This document shows, one piece after another, positions 49,700-60,730 of a DNA stretch of 64,000 nucleotides (positions within the stretch are counted from its first letter, which is position 1; each line of letters opens with the position of its first letter). Below the pieces are notes generated by a model. That model did no database searches and was not told the DNA's origin. It was given only the letters and a program-made list of their open reading frames with translations. The DNA is from Theobroma cacao. Lineage: Eukaryota > Streptophyta > Magnoliopsida > Malvales > Malvaceae. The translations under genes and the position numbers were made by a program. Location: the NCBI RefSeq assembly GCF_000208745.1, contig NW_017234718.1:179351-243350 (forward strand), in the 5' to 3' direction.

Positions 49700-49895
49700 C
49701 TCAAACATCATCACCTACTCGTGGGAACCTCCCACGCCACCATATATAAATCGGGGCTTCAGGTCCCCCTTTACCTACTCGTGGGAACTATCCACGCCAC
49801 CTTATATAAATCGGGGCTTCAGGTCCCCCTTTTACCTACTCGTGGGAACTACCCACGCCACCCTATATAAATCGGGGCTTTAGGTCCCCCTTTTA
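49700..49895. repeat. Tandem repeat, three units of 62-63 bases
   Basis: Each unit has CCTACTCGTGGGAAC, CCACGCCACC, TATATAAATCGGGGCTT and AGGTCCCCCTTT, near-identical to the others. A shared TATATAAAT box occurs in each. Inside solo LTR 3. Confidence 0.92.
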
Positions 49896-50496
49896 TAATC
49901 AAAATCAATAATCAACAATTATTACTTTGTGCACAAAGACCACACTTGACTTGGTGTGGTAACAGGTCCTACCCATAGTATTTCAATCACGTTAAAATGA
50001 AAATCATTACAATTTAATGCATAATTTATTTCAAAGCATAGCATATCCATCAAATCAACATGTTAAGTGAAATCAATAAATTTATTTATTTTTTTATCAA
50101 ATCCCATTAATAAAATAATAACCATTGGCCCAAACATCACACAAGCTTGCAAAGTATGATTTTGAAGCGAAAGCCATTGAAAGGTTTGTTTCCCCGTAAT
50201 TAAAACCTTGTAGATATATACTTATGTATAATACAAAAAAAAATGAATTTAAAATCCTTGATTTCAATCGCAAACAACCTAGAGTTTTTTACCAACTCAT
50301 GCTTTCCACAATTTCATCAACCATCAAATGTAATATATATAATATATTTACAAGGATATAGTTTTTGAAATTTAGTACCCACTCACCTCATAATAGCAGG
50401 ACGCTACATCGCTATTTCTTATTGTCGATCGCTCGTCGTTTCTTCTAACCTGCCACTGCAGTGCACCACCTTTACTTACTTTTCCTGAATAGTGAA

Positions 50497-50499
<3 letters not shown>

Positions 50500-50542
<43 letters not shown>

Positions 50543-50543
50543 T
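50500..50543 (+). repeat. ATT microsatellite
   Basis: About 14 uninterrupted ATT units at the left edge of the pyrimidine tract. Confidence 0.9.
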
Positions 50544-51000
50544 TCTTTCTTTTTTTTTATTACTTTTTTTTCTTCATCTCCTTTCTCCCCTTACCGTCGG
50601 CCTTCCTTCTAGCCGACGTTCCTCTTTTACTTTTTTTTTTTCTTTCTTCCTTCCCTCTCTCTTTTTTTCTTTTTTTTCTCCCTTTTCCTTCTCCTCCGAC
50701 ACCGCTACTCTCCCTTTCTTTTCCTTCTTCTTTTTTTTTCCTTCACCCTTTTCCTTCTCTTTTGGGACCACTGCTCTCCCTCTGTCTTCCTTCTTCTTTC
50801 TTCTTCTCTCTCTTTCTTTTTCTCTAGCATGCCCCTACTCTCCCTCTCTTTTCCTTTTTCTTTTTTCTTCTCTCTCTTTCTTCTTCTCCAACACGTTGCT
50901 CTCCCTTTCTCTCTTTCTTTTTCTCCAACACGTCGCTCTCCCTTTCTCTCTTTCTTTTTCTCTTGGCCGGCCCCACCTTTTTCTTTTTTTTTTTCCTTCA
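50544..51000 (+). repeat. Pyrimidine-rich tract with irregular repeats
   Basis: About 450 bases almost wholly C and T on the plus strand, with repeated CTCTCCCTTTCTCTCTTTCT and CCAACACGT blocks. The 215-codon plus-strand frame is Phe/Leu/Ser low complexity and the minus-strand frame is Lys/Glu; neither is supported as a gene. Confidence 0.85.
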
Positions 51001-51030
51001 ATGGTCGAGCCCCCTTTACGAGGTGTTACA

Positions 51031-52531
51031 TTTAGTTTGCTAACAAAACATATTTATATAATCAAACTAAATTGTAACCTTAAATACAATAATTATATTT
51101 TAATTTAATTAAGTCTCTGTGAACTTAATTAATTTTTATACTTTAATTTGGTCTATTCTAATTAAGTCAAACTCAATTGATTATCTTTATTTAATCTCAA
51201 TCATGTCACTTAATGTGTGTGACCCATTAGGCTTCTAACATGTTGACAATAAATATAAATCATAATCAAATATCAATTTGATAATTAATTTATATTTATA
51301 GATCATGAGCGGCATCTAACAATACATCACGAATACTCAAATGTTAGAGAGTCAATTAAAGAATTTGACAAAGCCCTTTAGTGATAAGCTTCTCACTACA
51401 ACACAGTCCTTTCATCAAATATCTTGGATATGTTATTAAGCATGGCTTGGTGTCTACTTATGACATTCCATATTAGTTCTCATAATTCATGACTAATCTT
51501 ATGAATTTAGCAAACTAAGTTTCCTCAAATTCATCATGATTTGGCCAAATACATTAAACAAATTAATCAAGAATTAAAAACAAGTAAGATACATCCTCTC
51601 ATAGCATTTGGGGTGATGAGTCTTCTCTTGACTAGTTATTCACCTTTGCATGTATCATGGCATGCTTAAGAACACCATGTTTAGGCATTTGGTCGCCTTC
51701 AACGCCGTAGGGGTGAAACCAAAGTATGTCATTCCTCATACAAGATGACATGGTGTCTCAAGTTTGAGGATGACTAACCTTATGAATTTAGCAAACTAAT
51801 TTTCTTCAAATTCATCATACTTTGGCCAAAGACTTTATACAAGTTAATCAAGAATTAATAACAAGTAAGATACATCCCCTCATATCACTCGGGGTGATGA
51901 ATCCTCTCTTGACCACTTTTCATATTCGCATACTTCATGGCATACCCCAAAACACCCTGTTTAGGCATCTGATCATCTCTTAATCCGTAGGGGTAAAATC
52001 AAATTATGTCATTTCCCATACAAGATGACCTAGTGTCTCAAGTCTGAGGAGTAGTTGCACGACTATCACATGATAACATATTCCATAGACATTTAGGTGA
52101 AACACCAAATGAAGTTCTAATAACAGGTCATGTTCAGTAAACTTGTTCTTTAACAAGCATCCACATGTTATCCTCAACTATCCTATATACTTCAACTTAT
52201 GAGATTGATTGCTTACTTTCCAAGTAATGAGGCTTAACATGTACTAATCTTTGAGCATTGTCAATGCCTTGTCTTGACAATACAATGACCATGAACAATT
52301 TTAAGAACATAGCTTTGATGCATAGTGATATCATAAGTGAAACAACTTTACAATTCTTTTACAAGGCTTTTATGTTCCATGGGTTTCATCCAATCAGTGC
52401 TTAGTAACTCTTTATTATTGCACTAACATTAAGAAAAACTTCTATCACATATAGTTATGTAATTAAATATGTATTAAATGATAATATATATTCCTTGACC
52501 AATCTAATTGGCTCAAGGGCGTATACCAACA
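51031..52531 (-). repeat. 3' LTR of the gag-only element, piece 3
   Basis: Carries the LTR start (TGTTGGTATACGCC at 52531 on the minus strand) next to the polypurine tract. Includes an internal tandem duplication. Confidence 0.75.
51491..52051. repeat. Tandem duplication of about 281 bases within the LTR
   Basis: 51491-51771 and 51772-52051 align along their length (GACTAAYCTTATGAATTTAG, CAAGTAAGATACATCC, GGGGTGATGARTC, ATACAAGATGACMTRGTGTC), diverged by many substitutions. Confidence 0.8.
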
Positions 52532-52542
52532 ATTTTCCACTT

Positions 52543-54239
52543 GCACTTGAGTCAATTGCTAATGTATCCAATATCGAACTTTTTCGCTTGGCAACTGTGT
52601 CTGTACTAGGATACCTCAAATTGCAATATTTGGAAATATGTTAATTTACATGTTTGACAATCTCTGTTGTCATAATTGAAATACTAATTTAGATTACAAC
52701 GAGACCTTGATTCCATTATTATAGCTCTTGTTGTTACCTTAACAACTCGAAATCATTTATTGGTTCATTAAACCAATGATCCAAGTATCTTTTCTTTTGT
52801 ATCCTAAATAAAAGATTTGTATCCGATTATAAATATAATCATGTAGTTATCTCTTGTTTTGGAACCGGTCCAATACAATTGCTCAATCATGACTTTCAGT
52901 CACTTCTAACATTTAGGATTCTTTCTATGTTAAACTCTTTTAATATGTAATCCTAAATTCTTTTCTGGAGTCCCTTTCTAGGCTCTAACTCTTTAGTCCA
53001 ATTATAATTTTTTTTTTAGACTGGTAAATGCATCTTGTACACTTTTAATGCATAACTTATCTTACTCCCACTAACCTTATAATGTGCACAAAATATGTTT
53101 ATCTTATTCAATATATTCAACTATTTTGAATTTATTACATTGAATAGAGATTATTATCTAATCATTCATGTTGGATTATTTAGTAGACTCATCTTATATG
53201 AGTAGTACATCAATATGCGTCCTACTAATAGTTTATATTTAATGGATTCATCTCATGAATTATGCATCCTTATGCATCCCATTAAATCAATCTTTGTGTA
53301 TAGATCTTATCTATTGGATTTCATAATTTCATAACCCTTGATCTTTAAAAAGTCATTAGCTCCACTATTTCTATCATGTATAGAAATCCTACCAAGTAAA
53401 CTTATTTACTTTCTTTTGGGGCATTATATCCATAACTTTTTATGTATAAATACATATTATAAGTTGTTCATCATTGGTTATGGGATGAAATCCTATCAAA
53501 GGTTAATTCATGCAATTAACTAGGTTTGGAATGCTTTATGATTCGTCTCTTATGAATTCAATATGATAATCAATTGTTATTTAGTTCTAAGCAATCTTAA
53601 TTTAGATCCAAGATTTCATTAAAAATGCTCATTGACTAAATATGTTCATAATCCTATTATGAATTCATTGAGTTATGACTCAATTTTATCTAAGTCAACT
53701 CATTAATTTCCTTTTCTGATTCATAATCAAAAGAAAAATAATCTAACAATGATCTTATCATTATGACTTAATATTGATTATCATATACGCAAGGTTATAC
53801 TTAAAGATAAATAATTTAGAGCAATTCCAAGATAAAATGAGATGTACTATAAATATATAAATACATATAAGCTAAGCATCTCATGCTAGAAAAATATAAA
53901 TCTATGTTTCATAAAAATAAAATAAAATATTCAGTCATAGGCCCAAAACCAAAACATCTCATCTTGACAATCATGTCATGAAAACATTCAATGTTCTAAA
54001 ATTATTTATTGTTCCACAATTTAATCTAGGTCGACAAGCTTGATCACTATCAACTAGGGTTGTTCCCTTCATGATCCTATTTTTCACTGCTCTTTGTCAT
54101 TAGTTCCTTCAATATGTCATACATATTATGTCATACATATTAAAATCATTAATAAAGAGTACAATATCATATATCAAGTAGTGAAAAATAATCATCACGT
54201 GATTCATACCTAAAGTGGAAACTTTTTTTTGTTTCTTCC
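52543..54239 (-). other. Internal region without pol
   Basis: Where pol would lie between gag and the polypurine tract, there is only AT-rich non-coding sequence; no protease, integrase, RT or RNase H motif in any frame. Confidence 0.6.
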
Positions 54240-54960
54240 CTTTGATGGATTCAAGATAATCCTTGCAATTGCACCTCTAATGCCCAAGTTTGCCATAAAA
54301 ATGGCATTTGTCATTGTCCTTGTCCTTCTGCACTCTTTCCATAGGCTTCATATCTTTCAAAGTTGATGCCTTTTCACCCTTATCTTTCTTAGAAAATTTT
54401 CTTTCCTTATTTTTATTTTTCTTAGAAGAAACAAGATGAATTAGAGGCTTCTCCTTCGCAATGGTGTTCTCAGTCTGTGTGAGCGTATTTAATAAGCCCA
54501 CAAGGGTTACCTCAATCTTGTTCATGTTGAAGCTCAACATAAACTATGAATAGCTCTCTAGTAACGAAAAAAGTACAAGGTCTATGCTCAAATTATGATC
54601 CATAACCCAACCCAACTGCTCAAGTCGAGTGATATATCCTATCATCTTAAGCACATGAGGCCTTACTAGGCTTCCCTCAGATATCTTACATTGGAACAAT
54701 TCCCTTGAAATATCGAATCTTTCTGTGCAACTTTCCTTATCGAACATTTCTCTAAGGTTTAGGATAATATCCAGAGCATTTATAGCTTCATGTTGCTTTT
54801 GAAGATCTAGAGTCATACTAGCCAACATCACACATGTGGCATGATCGAGATCATCCATATAAACTCTATAGGCCTCATTGTCCTCATTTGTAGCACCGTC
54901 GCTAGATTCATTGGGAACAAGACTATCTAAGAAATAAACATTTTTTCTCTTGTTTCAAGA
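54240..54960 (-). pseudogene. Gag of the minus-strand LTR element
   Basis: Minus strand reads MDDLDHATCVMLASMTLDLQ, HEAINALDIILNLREMF (UBN2-type gag), a stop, then FNMNKIEVTLVGLLNTLTQ, a Lys-rich stretch, and a degraded zinc knuckle CHFYGKLGH followed by a stop where the family has Trp or Tyr. Typical of copia gag; at least two stops. Confidence 0.8.
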
Positions 54961-57320
54961 CAATCTTGATATTGTGAAACCAGTCAATGAAATTTAGTCT
55001 TGTTAACTTGTTTGCATGAAGTATGCTTCTAAATGACAAACTATTCACCATGATAGATTTATATTCAATATAAACTAACATATATAATTATTAGTCACTA
55101 ACAAAAATTATATAATCATAAAGACAAAGTTTCAGAATCTTATATGATTATTCTCAATATTTTATCAAAATAATAGCCCTCTTCTATTATTTCAAGAATT
55201 TAACTTTTAAACTTTTTATTGAGCTAGGACCATTTTCATCCCACCATGACCTTGAGTGACTCAACAAGTCATAATGAAACTAATTAGGTAGATAACTTAA
55301 CTTACCAATTGTATTTTATACAACTCCTAGATCAGTTAGGTGATAACTCTTTGTCTAAATGCATCATATACATTTTGCCTAACTATGCCTCTAATACTAT
55401 GTGGTCATGTGTGACACATCTAAACAACATGGTACTAGTTGAGTAAGACCCACCAATAACTCAAACGTACTCGTGAAAAAGTTTGGCTTTGAGTGACTCA
55501 AAAAGCCTCCAATTAAAAGAGCATCCTGATTATCTTGTTATATAGTGAAAGGTAACTTTTAGACTTAATATTTTAATGAGAGATTTTATTTATTAATTCA
55601 TTAATTAAGGTCTCATTAATTTGGCATTGTTGACATGCATAGCATTTATTGCATTTCACATATATCTCATATATATATATATATATATATATACTGAAAA
55701 ATAAATCTATCTCATGCCAACTTCTAGGATGATTATGGACTTTACTAATTCTAATTTTCTCGAGCCATTAAGGAAATTAGTTGGTCAAAATCCTAGGGGA
55801 TTTACACAAACATCGTCTTCAAGCTTTTCTTGTAATTTCCTTGAATCTCCATGGCGCCTTTGGATCTCCATCTTCAAGTTACAAAAATTTTTTCTAACCC
55901 TAGTTTTACACTTTGATGTAACTAATTACATTTTATAATCAAGAAACCTCGAGTTACATTCGAGGGGAGTTACGTGAGAAAAGAATTTTACAACCCAGAG
56001 AAAATAGAGATAAGGCAGGATGCGCATACATTATTTTAAAATAAATACTATGAGAAATAAATTTAACCATCTATGACCTAATTTTCTAAAGTCTAAGTCC
56101 ATAATCATCCTCATGCTTTATAATCATAATCAAAAGCATAGAAATAAATGCAAATTCAATATCATTTGGTGATCTTATGTGTTATTTGAGAAAAGCATCA
56201 ATTAATTCACTTAAAGTGCTAGACTCTTATTATTTTGTATTGTTTTATTTCAATTTAGTGTTTAAGAAATTCCTATTTTCAAAACACTTAAAAGTAAACA
56301 TTTTACTCCTTATTTCTTATTAGAATTCACTGAAATAAAATTTTCCTTTTTAAGACTTTTCATTTTAATTCTTTTCATAATTAAAACTCCTTTTAATCTT
56401 GGAAACATCTTTTTTTAGGTAAACTTCCTAAAATATATCTAAGATAACATTTTATTTTCTAACATTTAGAACATGAATTAGTTTCTTAAATTGTATGTTG
56501 TTCAAGTTACTTAAATGGTGACTTAACAAATTTGGAAACTTCTAGTCAAACCAAAATTTTAAGGAAAGTTCAATGCTATCACATAACTTTAGGAATTTCT
56601 TCTGAAGTATGAAACTATTTCCTTTGAATTTCACAAATTAAAATACTATCCTTAATTTTAAGAATTTCTTTTAAAGTAGGAAACAATTTCTTTTTTTTTT
56701 ATAAATCACTCAAAATTAAAATAAATGGCATTTAAGTGCTTTTAAAACTCCATAAATCACGAGTCAAACTGAGGAAAAAGTTGCTGAAAATTTTCAGCAA
56801 GTGTGTTTAACAATTAAACACATAATTCATAAAGAATTAAGCCACCAAAACTGATCATAGCTGCCAAAAATTTTCTATATTGAATCTTTGTTATTTTGGA
56901 ACTCGAAAAATTATTTTTATGAACCTTTTTCATACTAAATCAAGTTTAGCCGAAGCATGTAGTAATTTAATTTAATAAAACTAATTTTTAACAATTAAAA
57001 ATTGCTCATAACAATTACCCAATGTTAATAAAAAATAATCAACGCACTAGTTTTCAAAACACCTTAAAACTATTCGGTTTTAATTTGGCTTTGCAAGCCT
57101 TTTTATCCAATCATTAATTCTTCAACTAAATATGATTTTAAACCTTTTAAAACATGTTTTAATAAATTAATTACATGTTGTCCAGAATTGAATTAAAACA
57201 GAAAAATAAATTTTAAAAAAAGCTTTGAGAACCGATATATACCAAATCAACACATAAATCAATCGTATTAATTATCATCAAGAATCAAGCATGCATATTA
57301 CATAAAAATATCAAACAAAA
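54961..57320 (-). other. Leader of the LTR element
   Basis: AT-rich, no supported gene, with an AT dinucleotide run at about 55670-55692. Confidence 0.55.
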
Positions 57321-57333
57321 GCTCTTATACCAA
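57321..57333 (-). other. Primer-binding site of the minus-strand LTR element
   Basis: TTGGTATAAGAGC on the minus strand, one base from TTGGTATCAGAGC, directly after the LTR end CAACA. Confidence 0.75.
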
Positions 57334-57353
57334 TGTTGAGATTCGACTTCATA

Positions 57354-57752
57354 AACAATTTAAGATAACAATCATGTTATCATCCTTACATGTTTAGACC
57401 TTTCTGCTTAGAAATCCATAGTTAAATATTTCAATCTCTTACTTTTGCTATACATTCTTTTCTTGAAACATTTTATTTACTCATAGATTATTACAACATT
57501 ATCTTTATTTATTCCTATTTTTCAAAGATGTAGGTATGTTTAAAGCTACAGGCCAAATAGACATGGGATATCCTCCCCTTCATTGAGTTTAAACAAGAAA
57601 ATTTGATGAAGGGAAAGGAGAGAGAGAATGAAACAAGGAATTTCCTAAGCTAAATATGAACTTGTTCAAACGATTACATCATGCACATCCACCAAATATA
57701 TTATAGAAAGACTTGCTCAAAATACCATTCTACAACAGCTAATTTGTTCCCT
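57354..57752. repeat. Duplicated 3' flank of MATH gene F
   Basis: Homologous to about 41895-42290; start of the second segmental copy. Confidence 0.8.
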
Positions 57753-59905
57753 TTAAATCTTTCCTTTGAGAGAAGAGATGAAGTCTTTCATTCTTCCCCA
57801 TTCTGCCTCGACACTTTTCTCCTCCTCCTCAGCAACCTTGGCCTTGGCCGCATACTCTGGCCATTCCTTTCCCATTGCGTCCCGCTGCGCTTTCAAGTCC
57901 TGGGAAATTTTGAAAATTTCCTTCCGCTCAGCCAAGATATTCTCTTTATTCTTTTGTGCCTCAACAACTTGCTCATGGAGAGAGGCAAGTTTTTGCTCTG
58001 CCTGTTTCACCTCTGCCTTGGCCTCTTTAAATTTGACTAAACTATCCTCTAAATTACGAGAAAGTGCCAGCTTGACAGATTCCTTCTCAGTAAGGAGATT
58101 CTTGTCCTGCACTGCTTTCACCACTCGCTCAGGTAGTTGTTTAAAGTTCTCCTCCATGGCCAACAACTCATTTTTTTGCTCAATCGTAAAGGTAGAGGAA
58201 CAATCAAAACAAGATAGGACCTTGAAAGCCTTCTTAAGTGAAGAAATCATCCCTGAATCATAAAAGTTAGCTGGGGCCATGTTCAGGGCTTCATCTATGT
58301 TGACCAGAGCTTCCTTTGCTTCTTCTTGAGAAGAAACCATGTTCCCGCTTGCGAGCTCAGACTCTAAGCTAGTAAAGAATGTGTCCATATCTTCCTCAGT
58401 AGGGTCTTCAGGTTCAATGGTCTGAAATAAAGGGAAAGAAAGTAATAATAGAGATACCAAAGATGCATAAAATATTTACAATAAACTTGGCTGACTTACC
58501 TCACTCTGGGAAGAAGACTGATCTGCAGGTGGCAAATTTTGGTTGGTAGATTCTGCCTTATCTTGTCCTGGAGAAGACAGAACAGCAGGAGCTGAAAGGA
58601 TAGCTGATGACCGAGTGGTGATTTCCTCTGGTTCGGCTATTGCAGTTTTTTGGTTGTCTATGGCTGCTTTACCATGATCAGCTTCCTTGCTCTTGAGTTT
58701 ATCAGAAGCAGTTTCAAGTTCAACTATCAATGCATCTGACAGCAAATCAATAGTCCTATCGGTGGCAATGTAAGCTTCAACTAAGCATGCATCATTCACG
58801 AGATAGCCTCTCTTAGGGTCGAGTAATTCATCGAGAGGCATGAATGAAGTGAAGCCCCAATCATTCTCCTTTGCATTAAACTCATGGTCAGTAACTGGCA
58901 AACGCAAAGAGTATCAATTATTAACAACCATTTGAGCAAACAATCTGATGACAAACTCAAAGAAGAAGAAGGCATGGAATAACATATTTGGCATCTGGTC
59001 TTTGCACGTTTCGACCATCTTTCAAGCATTTACCACCTGAGCCAGGGCCCAGGATCATATACAAAATAAAAATGTTGAGCCCCAAACAGAGAAATGCAAG
59101 ATAGTGAAAATAAGAGGAACCATTCCATTAGCCAAGGAATAGAAATTAGAACAGAAAGCAGCGAAGATAATGATAGCAAGTTGTGTTCTTTAAACACGAT
59201 TCCCCCAGTTCACACTTCGTTCCTAAAGCTTTTGAGGAAAGGAAAAGAGGTGGGTCTACTAGAGCTACTTTATACTAATTAAGACGATCGCAGAGTGAGA
59301 GAGGGGAAAAGGCAATAAGTGAAGTTGTTTAGACTTGGAGGTGAGTGCTAGAACGAAATACCTTTTGTAATCGAATATTTACGATCAATTTGGTTGACGA
59401 CAGTTAGTCTGAGTTGGGCATATCTACTCCATCCATAAGGCAAAGTTGCTGCATCCGCAACATCTACATAAAATGAAATATGATCCACTCGGTTCCACTG
59501 GGGGTTCCCCTTGGGGAAGACAAGAAGTCGCCTGCCGAGCAGAATTGCAGATCTCAGTGATAGAAAAATGCAAGTTGAAACATTAGGAAAGCAACCCAAT
59601 CCTTACAAGAAGATCAAAATTACCATTTGTTGCCACCAACATGGAAAGTGTTAGAGTAGAGCTTCTTGCATTTAATACAGGAGAAATTCTCAATCCTCCA
59701 TGTGCACTTCCTCACTTGTTGACTCTCCACAGACTGAGACTCACTACTATCCACTGCACTCAAAAACAAAAAGAAGGAAAAATGGAGGAGAAGCATTAAA
59801 GAGTAAAAGGTGAAGCTATTTATGAATACCTTCTAGTTCTAGACCGTGCTCTATCCAGTCTTTGACCCTCCTCTGTTCGTTCATGGACATCCTTTCTTTA
59901 TGCAT
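57753..59905 (-). CDS. MATH domain and coiled-coil protein (copy F), original start lost, candidate new start
   Basis: Duplicate of the gene at 42291. Exons 59624-59753, 59362-59531, 58500-58894 and 57753-58421 are open and keep all splice phases; exon 3 has four extra codons (GNPQWNRVDH against GNKVDH). MATH domain, linker and coiled coil as in copy E. The original first exon reads ACGGAAG (59940-59946) instead of ATGGAAG. A 94-base insertion with a duplicated donor lies just inside the first intron; it carries an ATG (59905) in frame with the duplicated donor (GAAG, then GT at 59829), so an exon 59830-59905 would give a 479-residue protein with a new 25-residue N-terminus. The upstream TATA is also altered. 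Either a recent pseudogene or a rescued gene; transcript data would decide. Confidence 0.6.
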
Positions 59906-59943
59906 GAACTCTAACTTTCAAAAAAAAATTTATGAATACCTTC
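59818..59943 (+). mobile_element. Short retroposed insertion with poly-A tail and 16-bp target duplication
   Basis: The direct repeat ATTTATGAATACCTTC occurs at 59818-59833 and 59928-59943 and once in copy E. Between them are 94 bases ending in a run of A, the hallmarks of LINE-type reverse transcription of an RNA in plus orientation. The source RNA is not recognised. The repeat contains the first-intron splice donor of gene F on the minus strand, so the donor is duplicated. Confidence 0.85.
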
Positions 59944-59946
59944 CGT

Positions 59947-60730
59947 TATCAGATGATCTGCTTACAAAAACTGCTATGCTGGAGAAGGTAGAGTAGAGAT
60001 GAAGTACTTGTTTATTTGATCAACTTAGCCTTTAAAATATCTGGTTTTTGACTTGAACCATATCCTTATATTTTTTCAACAAAGTAAATATCATTTGACT
60101 CTGGTCTTCCTTATCAGTTTAACTACTTTTCCACTACGTGGCCTTCAAGGTATTGCCCCTTTTCGATCACTTCTTGTCTTTATGATGCCACGGAATCTGT
60201 GGAAACCTTTTATACAAGTAGAAAACTATAAAACTAAGAAAAAGTAAGTTATATTTCATTGATTTATTATAATAAATTATGACGTGATGCATTGATATAA
60301 AATATAATTAAATTATCATATAATATTTTTATTTTTTAGTAAATGTCACATTAATTCCACCTAACATAAAAAATAATAAATAATATTTTAATTAATATTA
60401 ATTAATTAATCATTAATTATAAATATTTATTTATTTAAAGTAAAAATATAAAAATTTAATTAAATATATTTAAAAATGAAAACTTATGATTTTAAATTTT
60501 TTTAAAAACATTATTCTTTTTATAAAAACAGATAATAAACGATGTCTTTGCATGGCAAGCATACTTTTTTTTTTTTTTGGAAAGGCTCAGAAAGCATAAT
60601 ATTGGTAGGGTCCAAAGTTAGACCGGCCTTCCCTCGAACTCTGCCTCTTCCTTGAGGCCTTTTGGTACAAACAATCTTTGAAATTTTTTATATTGAAAGC
60701 AATGATAAGTCTAAAATTAAAATAAAATTT
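59947..60730. other. Upstream flank of MATH gene F
   Basis: AT-rich, homologous to the upstream flank of gene E. The minus-strand TATA position reads ATCAAATA. No gene. Confidence 0.6.

Larger units (their letters stand above)
48888..51030 (-). mobile_element. Solo LTR 3 (Ty3/gypsy-type), nested
   Basis: Plus-strand ends TATAACGACCC and GAGGTGTTACA, flanked by TTTGG (48883-48887) and TTTAG (51031-51035), a 5-bp duplication with one change. Contains a 62-63-base minisatellite (49.7 kb), an ATT run and a pyrimidine tract. About 2.14 kb; no gag or pol. Confidence 0.78.
45405..57353 (-). mobile_element. Minus-strand copia-type LTR element, gag-only, with nested solo LTRs
   Basis: On the minus strand: a 20-base remnant of the 5' LTR (57334-57353), a primer site TTGGTATAAGAGC (57321-57333), a long leader, gag (about 54240-54960), no recognisable pol, a polypurine tract (AAGTGGAAAAT, 52532-52542), and a 3' LTR starting TGTTGGTATACGCC (52531) and ending AATCCCAACA (45405). 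Without its two insertions the LTR is about 2.03 kb. Most of the 5' LTR is deleted at the junction with the duplicated MATH flank (57354). Confidence 0.8.

Noticed and set aside
49665..49883. 72-codon ORF with a repeated peptide
   Set aside because: By-product of the 62-63-base minisatellite, whose length is near a multiple of three.
50461..51108. 215-codon ORF rich in Phe, Leu and Ser
   Set aside because: Product of a pyrimidine-rich repeat inside a solo LTR; no domain or conserved motif.
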